This document shows positions 1 to 6,121 of a stretch of 6,249 nt of DNA, piece by piece (the first letter of the stretch is position 1; each line of letters starts with the position of its first letter). Position numbers and translations under genes: made by a program. The stretch lies in the NCBI GenBank assembly GCA_012512355.1, contig JAAZEI010000172.1, positions 1 to 6,249 of the forward strand. Reading direction: 5' to 3'. Under the pieces are notes generated by a model. It searched no databases and was not told the DNA's origin. It worked only from the letters and a program-made list of their open reading frames with translations. The stretch comes from Clostridiales bacterium (lineage in GTDB: Bacteria; Bacillota; Clostridia; Christensenellales; Aristaeellaceae).

Positions 1-1
1 C

Positions 2-307
2 CCCAGTACAGCAGCGGCACTTGTTCAGATGCTCCTGCCCATGGTGCTCATTGTTGCAGTCTTTTATTTTATGATGATTCGTCCTCAGAGAAAAAAAGAT
101 AAAAAGGTTAAAGATATGCTCTCCAATTTAAAGATTGGCGATCGAATCTGCACCATCGGTGGTATGTATGGCACCGTCACCGGCCTGCGTGAAGACAGTG
201 TTATGCTGTCAGTCGGAGGCAAAGATACACCTCTTGTGCTTGCTCGTTGGGCAATTCGCAATGTAGAGGCAGTCTCAGTAGAGAATGAAGGCGAGATTCT
301 AGCTTAA
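2..307 (+). CDS. yajC: YajC, preprotein translocase accessory subunit (5' end outside window)
   Basis: Small single-pass membrane protein that associates with SecDF in the Sec protein-export machinery. The frame is open from base 2. The first visible residues (PSTAAALVQ) precede the methionine at 29 without a break, and there is no Shine-Dalgarno before that ATG, so the true start is probably upstream of the window and the CDS is partial. Counting from the ATG at 29, residues 2-19 form the hydrophobic membrane helix. It is followed by the family hallmark IRPQRKKDKK, a basic cytoplasmic turn, and then by the soluble part with the IGDRICTIGGMYGTV pattern (glycines spaced as in YajC proteins). 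The C-terminus is short and acidic. YajC usually sits next to tgt and secDF; here a terminator follows at once, so it is likely the last gene of a unit entering from the left. The identification is firm; only the start is unknown. Confidence 0.93.
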   Translation, partial: PSTAAALVQMLLPMVLIVAVFYFMMIRPQRKKDKKVKDMLSNLKIGDRICTIGGMYGTVTGLREDSVMLSVGGKDTPLVLARWAIRNVEAVSVENEGEILA

Positions 308-321
308 CCTGCACTGCAGAT

Positions 322-355
322 AAAACGCCGATGGAGAGATCCTCGGCGTTTTTTT
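322..355 (+). terminator. Strong intrinsic terminator between yajC and rph-rdgB
   Basis: Ten continuous pairs join 322-331 (AAAACGCCGA) to 343-352 (TCGGCGTTTT). After a bulged T at 332, GGA/TCC pairs extend the stem and close a GAGA tetraloop at 336-339. The T run continues to 355. This is a textbook rho-independent terminator for the yajC transcript. It ends exactly where the Shine-Dalgarno of the next gene begins (356-363), and I see no convincing promoter between 308 and 355. The next gene therefore depends on read-through, on a promoter inside yajC, or on a promoter too weak to recognise. Confidence 0.9.
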
Positions 356-368
356 AGAAGGAGATTTT

Positions 369-1682
369 ATGAAAAGACTAGATGGAAGAGTCGTCAACCA
401 ACTTCGAGGCATTCAAATGCAAATTGGTTTTATCAGTACAGCTGCAGGTAGCTGCCTGATTAACTATGGTGGGACGCGAGTATTATGCACCGCTTCAATA
501 GAAGAAAAACAACCGCCTTTTCTCAAGGGTACGAACATGGGCTGGTTAACCGCAGAATATGCCATGCTGCCAGCCAGTACAGGCCGTCGCAAGCAAAGAG
601 ATGGCTTGAAAAAAGACGGGCGAGGTGTCGAAATTGGACGTATGATCGGCCGGGCGTTGCGACAAGCGGTGGATATGAATCGATTGGGGCCAAGAACCAT
701 CACCATTGACTGTGATGTTTTAGAAGCGGACGGGGGTACACGTACAGCTGGTATCACGGGTGGGTTTGCAGCGCTTTGTCAAGCTGTTGATGGACTCATC
801 AAAGAGGGGTTGCTCAAAGAGTCACCCATCATTCACCAGATAGCTGCTGTCAGCTGCGGCATCGTTGCAGGAATTCCTATGCTTGATTTATGCTATCGCG
901 AAGACAGTATGGCCGGGACTGATATGAACATTATCATGAATGAGAAATTCAGTTTTATCGAATTGCAAGGCACAGGGGAGGGGAGCGCATTTTCTGTCAA
1001 TGAACTTGCGAAGATGTTAAGTCTTTCCAGGGAAGGCATCGTACCGCTTTTAGCGGCGCAGACAAAGGCGCTTGGAGAGATTGCCCACGTGATAGGACAA
1101 AAGCAAAAGCTTGTGATTGCCAGCAACAATAAACATAAGATTCAACAGCTGGCCCTGATGCTGGGGGATAGGTACGAACTAATTTCTATGAAAGATGTAG
1201 GTTTTACTGAAGAAATCGATGAAACCGGGAAAACTTTCGCGGAGAATGCCATCCTCAAGGCTGAAACTCTAAGAAACTTCGCAGGCTTTGCATCTTTAGC
1301 GGATGACAGCGGTTTGATGGTTGATGCCCTGGATGGCGCGCCGGGTATTCACAGCGCTCGATTTGCAGGCAAGCATGGGGATGATAAAGCGAATAATGAA
1401 TTGCTGATAGATAAATTAAAAGATATAGAGATGCCCCGCACAGCGCAGTTTGTCAGTGCTATTGCCCTGGCTCATCCTTTCATGCCCACACGTTTATTTC
1501 AGGGTGCTTGCTCTGGCAATATCACCTTTGAACCTCGCGGAATAAACGGATTTGGCTATGACCCCTATTTTGAATATGAGAACGGCAAAACATTCGCTGA
1601 AATGAACAATGAAGAAAAAGCGAAGATTAGCCACCGCGCCAGAGCCATGCATGAACTGCTTGAAGCTTTGGATAATGCCTGA
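369..1682 (+). CDS. rph: Fused RNase PH / RdgB-HAM1 XTP-dITP diphosphatase
   Basis: One 437-residue frame holds two complete enzymes. Residues 1-240 are RNase PH, the phosphate-dependent 3'-5' exonuclease that trims tRNA 3' ends. Visible are CTASIEE (40-46), GWLTAEYAMLP (58-68), R85 in GRGVEI, the phosphate-site run ADGGTRT (120-126), and acidic residues D179 and D185 in EDSMAGTDMN. Residues 247-437 are a full HAM1/RdgB pyrophosphatase that hydrolyses dITP and XTP to the monophosphate plus pyrophosphate. Visible are ASNNKHK (251-257), TFAENAILKAE (289-299), ADDSGL (311-316), GFGYDP (394-399) and ISHRARA (420-426). The linker is only a few residues. The start is set by AGAAGGAG at 356-363, five bases before the ATG. 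In B. subtilis the same functions are adjacent genes (rph, ysnA); fusions are known in some Bacillota. The usual arginine in MLPR(A/S)T of RNase PH is alanine here (A69). Both halves appear catalytically intact. Confidence 0.95.
   Translation: MKRLDGRVVNQLRGIQMQIGFISTAAGSCLINYGGTRVLCTASIEEKQPPFLKGTNMGWLTAEYAMLPASTGRRKQRDGLKKDGRGVEIGRMIGRALRQAVDMNRLGPRTITIDCDVLEADGGTRTAGITGGFAALCQAVDGLIKEGLLKESPIIHQIAAVSCGIVAGIPMLDLCYREDSMAGTDMNIIMNEKFSFIELQGTGEGSAFSVNELAKMLSLSREGIVPLLAAQTKALGEIAHVIGQKQKLVIASNNKHKIQQLALMLGDRYELISMKDVGFTEEIDETGKTFAENAILKAETLRNFAGFASLADDSGLMVDALDGAPGIHSARFAGKHGDDKANNELLIDKLKDIEMPRTAQFVSAIALAHPFMPTRLFQGACSGNITFEPRGINGFGYDPYFEYENGKTFAEMNNEEKAKISHRARAMHELLEALDNA
1074..1091 (+). promoter_or_regulatory. 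Possible internal ribosome binding site and GTG start for the RdgB half
   Basis: Inside the fusion gene, GGAGAG at 1074-1079 lies nine bases before an in-frame GTG at 1089-1091 (V241). Initiation there would give a free RdgB of 197 residues beginning MIGQKQKLVIASNN, close to the normal length and start of stand-alone RdgB. It could be a remnant of a formerly separate gene or a chance match, since GGAG cores are common in coding sequence. Not demonstrable from sequence alone. Confidence 0.3.
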
Positions 1683-1684
1683 GC

Positions 1685-2176
1685 ATGAGAGCGCTTGTAA
1701 TTAGCGATAGCCATGGTGCAACAGATTTGATGTCTATGCTGATGAGCAGAATGACTGAGGAAAACAAGCCTGATGTTTTGATTTATTGTGGTGACGGATT
1801 GCGAGATGTTTATGCTTACAAAACTGTTTTTTCAAGATTCGAGGCAGTCAGAGGCAATTGTGATCTCAATTATCCGCCTGAGATCGCGCTTGAAAAAACA
1901 TCCTTAATTGGGGATATGTTTGTTTTTATTGCTCATGGTCATGCCTATAAAGTGAAAAGAACTATGTTGTCATTGAACTTTCGCGCAAGAGAAGTCGGAG
2001 CGAAGGTAGCCTGCTTTGGGCATACACATCAGCACTATTTAGAACTGCACAATGGAGTTCTGATGCTTAATCCGGGCGCTTTATGCAAGGGCTGCTATGC
2101 TTTCCTGGATATTGATAGGGGAAATGCGCATGCCACACTGATGCATTATAGCCAGGAAGAAACCAACCTTTTATAA
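1685..2176 (+). CDS. YsnB/YfcE-type (MJ0936 family) metallophosphoesterase
   Basis: Cytosolic calcineurin-like phosphoesterase of 163 residues, a usual length for the MJ0936/YfcE group, which hydrolyses phosphodiesters in vitro with Mn2+ or similar metals; the physiological substrate is not settled. All expected metal ligands are present: D8 and H10 in ISDSHG, D37 in CGDG, N58 in RGNCD, H84 in AHGH, and H113 and H115 in FGHTHQ. NPGA at 129-132 is the late family motif. The gene starts two bases after the rph-rdgB stop, has no good Shine-Dalgarno of its own and is probably translationally coupled to it. The order RNase PH, RdgB, this protein matches rph-ysnA-ysnB of B. subtilis, which suggests a shared role in RNA or nucleotide turnover (inference). 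A terminator follows directly. Confidence 0.92.
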   Translation: MRALVISDSHGATDLMSMLMSRMTEENKPDVLIYCGDGLRDVYAYKTVFSRFEAVRGNCDLNYPPEIALEKTSLIGDMFVFIAHGHAYKVKRTMLSLNFRAREVGAKVACFGHTHQHYLELHNGVLMLNPGALCKGCYAFLDIDRGNAHATLMHYSQEETNLL

Positions 2177-2219
2177 ATAAAGAGTACAGAGTTCAATTAC
2201 CTCTGCGCTCTTTTATTTA
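2174..2219. terminator. Bidirectional intrinsic terminator between convergent operons
   Basis: A long hairpin: 2187-2191 (CAGAG) pairs with 2201-2205 (CTCTG) around a nine-base loop. An A·C mismatch and a G·U pair follow, then 2179-2184 with 2208-2213, then after one bulged T (2214) 2174-2178 with 2215-2219. The lower stem is A-rich on the left and T-rich on the right, so it reads as stem plus U-tract from either strand. It overlaps the stop codon of the phosphoesterase gene on the plus strand and lies 27 bases beyond the stop of the DUF3783 gene on the minus strand, so it can end both transcripts. Confidence 0.85.
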
Positions 2220-2230
2220 TGCTCATAAGT

Positions 2231-2258
2231 AAGTGTAATCAGCGATTACTTTTCTTTT
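2231..2258 (+). terminator. Candidate second plus-strand terminator hairpin
   Basis: GTAATC (2235-2240) pairs with GATTAC (2244-2249) across the three-base loop AGC. The stem can extend weakly through 2231-2233 with 2251-2253. TTTTCTTTT follows at 2250-2258. On the plus strand this could act as a back-up terminator behind the bidirectional one. It lies across the stop codon of the minus-strand DUF3783 gene. The stem is short, so confidence is modest. Confidence 0.4.
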
Positions 2259-2677
2259 GGAGATCTATTGGCTTTACCTTCCTTTTTCCGCTTTTCGGTC
2301 TCCAAACGAATAGCGGTAAAATAGATTTCTTCCTGTAATAATTCTTCGTAAAGATGAAGGGAAGTCCACTTGCTGTTATTTTCGGTGAGGACACATTTGA
2401 GTCTCACAGCAGGTATTTTTGCCTCATGAAAAGAGTTAAGAAAACTATTAATCATAGCGGAGGGGAAATTTGCGATAACTAGCATTTCTCTATCAAACCC
2501 TTCGCTCTGGTATATTGTATTTGTAGTTTCTTCCATACCTATAAGGGAAGCGATGGTTTGCTCAAAATCTTCTTTTTCAACGTGGCGTATGCGAATGCCA
2601 TGGCGCATAGCGATTTGGTTGATATGTCCGGCGCGTTCACCTTTTATGTTATAGCAAAGCAGTACAGGATGTTTCAT
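2246..2677 (-). CDS. DUF3783 domain protein of unknown function
   Basis: A 143-residue soluble protein with no signal peptide or membrane segment. The central to C-terminal part, about residues 64-116, has the look of DUF3783: a hydrophobic strand MLVIANFPS, a helix ending at NSFHEAKIPAVRLKCVLTE, then ENNSKWTSLHLYEELLQEE with the characteristic Asn/Trp and acidic helix. Residues 1-48 begin with an LLCYNIKGERAGHI strand-and-turn pattern that I cannot assign further. The tail (129-143) is strongly basic and probably disordered. The start is clear: AAGGAGG at 2685-2691 stands just before the ATG. It lies 126 bases after plsY on the same strand with no clear terminator between, so it may be the last gene of the DUF512-der-plsY operon. 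No catalytic motif is visible and no function should be assigned. The DUF assignment comes from remembered family features, not a search. Confidence 0.8.
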   Translation of the reverse strand: MKHPVLLCYNIKGERAGHINQIAMRHGIRIRHVEKEDFEQTIASLIGMEETTNTIYQSEGFDREMLVIANFPSAMINSFLNSFHEAKIPAVRLKCVLTENNSKWTSLHLYEELLQEEIYFTAIRLETEKRKKEGKANRSPKEK

Positions 2678-2803
2678 ATTTTTTCCTCCTTGGTAATACT
2701 GACATTATTTGCAACAATTATCGAGAGATAAAATACTCATAAAAGAAGATTTAAATAAACATTGAGATTTAATTTAGTAGTTTTTTACTGCTTATACTTT
2801 CTT
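2678..2803 (-). other. AT-rich spacer between plsY and the DUF3783 gene
   Basis: A 126-base non-coding gap. I see neither a convincing terminator after plsY (only a weak AGTA/TACT hairpin at 2777-2790) nor a promoter with a good -35/-10 pair. The only clear element is the Shine-Dalgarno of the DUF3783 gene at 2685-2691. Read-through from plsY is the simplest reading; a weak promoter here is possible. Confidence 0.5.
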
Positions 2804-3403
2804 TTATGTTTGCTTCTTACCGGTAAATTTACTTTCTGTGCCATTGATTAAACGTTTGATATTAGCGCGGTGTTGAAAACCGGCCAAAATTAACAACAAT
2901 AGACCCCATGCCCCATATGGCCACATACCTCTTGTGAAGAGGAGAAGAATGGCAGCTGAAAATAAGAGTGTTAAGCTGCCCAAGGAAACATATCGACTAA
3001 TATAAATAACAAGTAGCGCCAGGATGCCGCTGATGAGCCCCTCTATTGGTGTCGCAAACAACAGCACCGCTGAGGAGCAAACGATACCTTTTCCACCCTT
3101 AAAGCCATAAATAAATGGCCAGTTATGACCAATGACAACAAATAATCCACTGATTAGTGATCCGTCACGACCGGCAATAAGTGTCCCTATCAACACGGCC
3201 ACTGCAGCTTTCACAAAATCACCTAAGAATGTTAAAAGACCGAGTCTAAGGCCTAAAACACGTGTCATATTCGTAGCTCCTGTGCTCCTGCTGCCTAGAT
3301 CACGAATATCTACACTTGCTTTGCCTGATAATATAAGTCCGGTTGAAATACAGCCAATACCATAGCCTATGAGTGCTGATAAGATGAGCTTGATAGCGAT
3401 CAC
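2804..3403 (-). CDS. plsY: PlsY, acyl-phosphate:glycerol-3-phosphate acyltransferase
   Basis: Integral membrane enzyme that moves an acyl chain from acyl-phosphate to the sn-1 position of glycerol-3-phosphate, giving lysophosphatidate, the first step of phospholipid synthesis in most bacteria. At 199 residues it has the family's usual length and about five membrane segments. The three family motifs are present: GSRSTGATN (37-45), GHNWPFIYGFKGGKGI (92-107) and HRANIKRLINGTE (178-190). Serine stands where many PlsY proteins have asparagine in GSGNxGATN, a variant I also recall from cyanobacterial and other homologues, so it is probably functional. The start is a GTG at 3401-3403, with GGGGG seven bases upstream; it overlaps the der stop as GTGA, a typical coupling arrangement. 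gpsA, which makes the substrate glycerol-3-phosphate, often follows plsY in clostridia but is absent here. Confidence 0.96.
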   Translation of the reverse strand: MIAIKLILSALIGYGIGCISTGLILSGKASVDIRDLGSRSTGATNMTRVLGLRLGLLTFLGDFVKAAVAVLIGTLIAGRDGSLISGLFVVIGHNWPFIYGFKGGKGIVCSSAVLLFATPIEGLISGILALLVIYISRYVSLGSLTLLFSAAILLLFTRGMWPYGAWGLLLLILAGFQHRANIKRLINGTESKFTGKKQT

Positions 3404-4743
3404 GATTCATCCCCCTTTTTTCGCTCTCTCAAAAGAAGCCGAATGGGTGTGCCTATAAATCCAAAAGCTTTTCTAAGCTGATTTTCCAAGTATCTTTCAT
3501 AAGCAAAGTGCAGCAATTTTTCATCGTTAACAAACAAAAGAAACACTGGTGGAAGCGTGCTTTGTTGAGTTGCATAATAAATCTTTATCCTTCTTCCGCC
3601 GCTCATCGGTGGCTGAAGGGACATCTGCGCTTCGCCTATCACTTCATTGAGAGCGCCAGTAGTGATCCGTTTGCTTGCCTGTTCATAAACCTGATTGATC
3701 GTTTCCCAAATATTGATTAATCTTTGTCCACTAAGTGCTGATATAAATAAAACGGGAGCATAATCCACAAATTTTAAATCATTTAAAACTTGTTTATGAT
3801 ATTTTTCTAGCGTACCGGTATCCTTCTCTATCAAATCCCATTTATTAACAGCAATGATAAGGCATTTGCCTTCGTCTTTGACCATGCTGGCTATTTTTGT
3901 ATCTTGTTGAGTTACCCCATCAACCGCATCGATGACAAGCAATGCCACATCACAGCGACGTATCGCTGTAAAGCTCCTAATGACGCTATATCGCTCCAGT
4001 GTGGCATCTTCAACGGCGCGCTTGCGTCTAATACCGGCGGTATCAATGATGTTATATAATTTACCGTCCTCACGCTCATGCATGGTATCTATGGCATCCC
4101 TAGTTGTGCCCGGTATATCAGACACCATGACTCGTTCCTGCATGAGCAAGCGGTTGGTAATGCTGCTTTTGCCGACATTAGGCCTCCCGATGATAGCAAG
4201 CTGAATGACTGTACTTTCGATTTCCAGTTCATTAAAAGCTTTGGGTAGTTTGCTGACAATGGCATCAAGCAAATCGCCCAGTCCAAGCATATTGGCAGCG
4301 GAAATTGGGTAGGGATCACCAAGACCCAGTTCGTAATATTCATATACGCTGTCGTCCAGACCTTTAAAATCTACTTTATTAACCACAAGTATAATTGGTT
4401 TTTTTGAAATTCGAAGCATAATGGCTATTTCTTTATCCTGATGGGTCATTCCTTCACGGGCATCAACAAAGAAACAGATAACATCTGCAGTTTCAATTGC
4501 TATCTCGGCTTGTCTACGCATTTGAGAAAGCAATACATCCTCACTTTGCGTATCAATCCCACCCGTATCAATTAGGGTAAAAGGGTTTCCCGTCCATTCA
4601 CTGTCTGCATAAATTCTGTCTCTTGTCACACCTGGTGTATCCTCAACAATGGATATGCGATGACCCGCTATAACATTAAAAAAAGTAGACTTCCCGACAT
4701 TAGGTCGTCCGACAATGGCTACGAGGGGTTTATAAGCTAACAA
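3400..4743 (-). CDS. der: Der (EngA), tandem-domain ribosome-assembly GTPase
   Basis: Essential GTPase that binds the maturing 50S ribosomal subunit. With the TTG start at 4741-4743 it has 447 residues. First G domain: GRPNVGKST (12-20), DTGG (59-62), NKVD (122-125), SAAN (148-151). Second G domain: GRPNVGKSS (186-194), DTAG (234-237), NKWD (300-303), ISAL (334-337). A C-terminal KH-like domain occupies roughly 355-440. An ATG at 4773 in the same frame would add ten residues, but TTG is preferred: AAAAGGAG stands seven bases before it, and the protein then begins MLAYKPLVAIVGRPNVGKS, as Der proteins normally do. The frame overlaps the end of the DUF512 gene by 14 bases and the start of plsY by 4, so all three are probably co-translated. 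Confidence 0.97.
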   Translation of the reverse strand: MLAYKPLVAIVGRPNVGKSTFFNVIAGHRISIVEDTPGVTRDRIYADSEWTGNPFTLIDTGGIDTQSEDVLLSQMRRQAEIAIETADVICFFVDAREGMTHQDKEIAIMLRISKKPIILVVNKVDFKGLDDSVYEYYELGLGDPYPISAANMLGLGDLLDAIVSKLPKAFNELEIESTVIQLAIIGRPNVGKSSITNRLLMQERVMVSDIPGTTRDAIDTMHEREDGKLYNIIDTAGIRRKRAVEDATLERYSVIRSFTAIRRCDVALLVIDAVDGVTQQDTKIASMVKDEGKCLIIAVNKWDLIEKDTGTLEKYHKQVLNDLKFVDYAPVLFISALSGQRLINIWETINQVYEQASKRITTGALNEVIGEAQMSLQPPMSGGRRIKIYYATQQSTLPPVFLLFVNDEKLLHFAYERYLENQLRKAFGFIGTPIRLLLRERKKGDES

Positions 4744-6067
4744 TTTGGTTCTCCTTTTGTAGTTTATCTGCATTGTTCATAGCATCGAACAAAGCATTTC
4801 CATTTGTTTTAATAATGGCTATGCTGGGTTTTAGTCTGTTTCTCAGTTCAACCAAGGACATGTCGTCCAAAAAATGAGTATTTTCATTATTGAGCATATT
4901 ATCAGACAGCAAAATTAAATCCGCTTCTTCGTTCTGAAGCTGCTGTACCAAATCTTGTCCCACGATTAGACCGGTCACAGTGATAGTTTCTCCAAAAAAA
5001 GTATTAATGATAGGCTTTATTTCTATCTGAAGATTCTTTGGCGCAAAAGCATCAATCCATCCTTGGAGATAAGGCAGAATGGAAGTGCCGCAAACAACAA
5101 GAACCTTCATTGGCGCAGCAGATGTCGTCAATTTTGGTGTTTCTTCGGCAGAGACTTTAAGCTGCTCCTCAAATAGACGAATCATGCCAACACCGTTTTC
5201 GATCTGAGGATATCCTTCATAATAGGTTTCTTCTGGTATTTGTGCATCTGCCAGACAAAGAAACTCATCCGCAGGATATACAAACCGACTATTGATTCTA
5301 TCCATGGCAATCAATTGGAAGTCATCGCATATTTTTAAAATATCCTGAGCTTGTTCTTTGGTATAAGGCTGAAGGTTAGTTAGCCCTTCACGAAACCGCG
5401 TTAGGCCTACAGGGACCAGCGCAGCAGAAACTGCGCTTGGGCTCAAATTAAAAAGATCGTTCAAAGAGTTTTTTAGGACTTCTCCGTCGTTGATGCCTGG
5501 GCATAGCACAATTTGGCAATGAAATTGCAGTTGCTCATGTTTTAAAAGCTCTAAACGTTCCATCAATTTAGCAGCATTCTTATTATTCATCATTTGAGTC
5601 CTGACATCGGGATCAGTCGCATGTACAGATATATACAGCGGGCTGGCTTTCCTCCGGACAATACGGTTAAATTCATTCTCGCCTACGTTTGTAAGCGTAA
5701 CGTAATTACCCATCATCAGCGACATGCGCCAATCATCGTCTTTTACATATAAAGTTTTGCGCATATCCGGTGGCATTTGGTCGATAAAACAAAAGATGCA
5801 GTTGTTACTGCATGATCTTGGGTCACCAATAAGAGAAGATACAAACTGAATACCAAGGCCGGTATGGGGATCTTTTAAAATATCAACTTCCCTGAGCGAA
5901 CCATCGGATTTTCTAATCAATAAAGTTACATGACGATGAGCAGTGAGTGCTTGATAGTCAACTTCATCAATAAGATTCTCACCATTGATTTTTTCGATTA
6001 CATCACCACTTCTTATCCCATGCCGCTGGGCTAAACTTTCAGATTCAACTGTGGAAACCGTGTACAT
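4730..6067 (-). CDS. DUF512 family PDZ / radical-SAM-like protein
   Basis: A 445-residue cytosolic protein. Residues 1-60 form a PDZ-like domain (AQRHGIRSGDVIEKINGE). C86, C90 and C93 in CSNNCIFCF form a CxxxCxxC motif, the 4Fe-4S site of radical SAM enzymes, followed by the family signatures FIDQMPP, YVKDDDWRMS and GNYVTLTN. A barrel-like middle part follows (SVHATDP, CPGINDG). The C-terminal DUF512 part includes NTFFGETITVTGLIVGQDL near 360-378. The family is widespread in clostridia and relatives and also occurs in cyanobacteria; no reaction is established as far as I know. The start ATG has AAAGGCGGG upstream, and no better in-frame start exists. It is the first gene of the operon with der and plsY, suggesting a housekeeping role near ribosome assembly or the membrane (inference only). 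Confidence 0.93.
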   Translation of the reverse strand: MYTVSTVESESLAQRHGIRSGDVIEKINGENLIDEVDYQALTAHRHVTLLIRKSDGSLREVDILKDPHTGLGIQFVSSLIGDPRSCSNNCIFCFIDQMPPDMRKTLYVKDDDWRMSLMMGNYVTLTNVGENEFNRIVRRKASPLYISVHATDPDVRTQMMNNKNAAKLMERLELLKHEQLQFHCQIVLCPGINDGEVLKNSLNDLFNLSPSAVSAALVPVGLTRFREGLTNLQPYTKEQAQDILKICDDFQLIAMDRINSRFVYPADEFLCLADAQIPEETYYEGYPQIENGVGMIRLFEEQLKVSAEETPKLTTSAAPMKVLVVCGTSILPYLQGWIDAFAPKNLQIEIKPIINTFFGETITVTGLIVGQDLVQQLQNEEADLILLSDNMLNNENTHFLDDMSLVELRNRLKPSIAIIKTNGNALFDAMNNADKLQKENQIVSL

Positions 6068-6077
6068 ACATACCCGC

Positions 6078-6091
6078 CTTTCATATGAAAG
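6078..6091. promoter_or_regulatory. Perfect 14-bp palindrome at the predicted operon start site
   Basis: CTTTCATATGAAAG is its own reverse complement. It begins one base downstream of the -10 box, covers the expected transcription start (about 6085-6088) and touches the Shine-Dalgarno of the DUF512 gene. A dimeric repressor bound here would block initiation, so it is a plausible operator. With no loop it is unlikely to act as an RNA hairpin. I cannot match it to a named regulator. Confidence 0.45.
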
Positions 6092-6092
6092 T

Positions 6093-6121
6093 ATTATGAT
6101 TCATTGCAACATAAGTGTCAA
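6093..6121 (-). promoter_or_regulatory. Sigma-70-type promoter of the DUF512-der-plsY operon
   Basis: On the minus strand TTGACA (6116-6121) is a perfect -35 box. It is followed by exactly 17 bases and CATAAT (6093-6098), a five-of-six -10 box. The predicted start near 6086 leaves a leader of about 20 bases before the ATG at 6067, enough for the ribosome binding site. This is the only near-consensus promoter I find in the window. Confidence 0.82.

Noticed and set aside
464..757. Minus-strand open frame of 97 codons inside rph-rdgB
   Set aside because: Lies opposite conserved RNase PH motifs, without its own ribosome site or family features; a shadow of the real gene. The same holds for the minus-strand frame at 893-1129 and the plus-strand frame at 485-709.
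3269..3295. PlsY motif 1 reads GSRSTGATN instead of GSGNxGATN
   Set aside because: Serine at the asparagine position also occurs in other PlsY proteins as I recall, and all other motifs are intact, so I do not regard it as a defect.
3132..4343. Frames at 3132-3365, 3508-3720 and 3932-4204 (plus) and 4089-4343 (minus)
   Set aside because: All overlap plsY or der in other frames and show no protein-family signal.
6041..6071. ATG at 6069-6071 just upstream of the DUF512 start
   Set aside because: It is out of frame and gives only eight codons; no reason to call a leader peptide.
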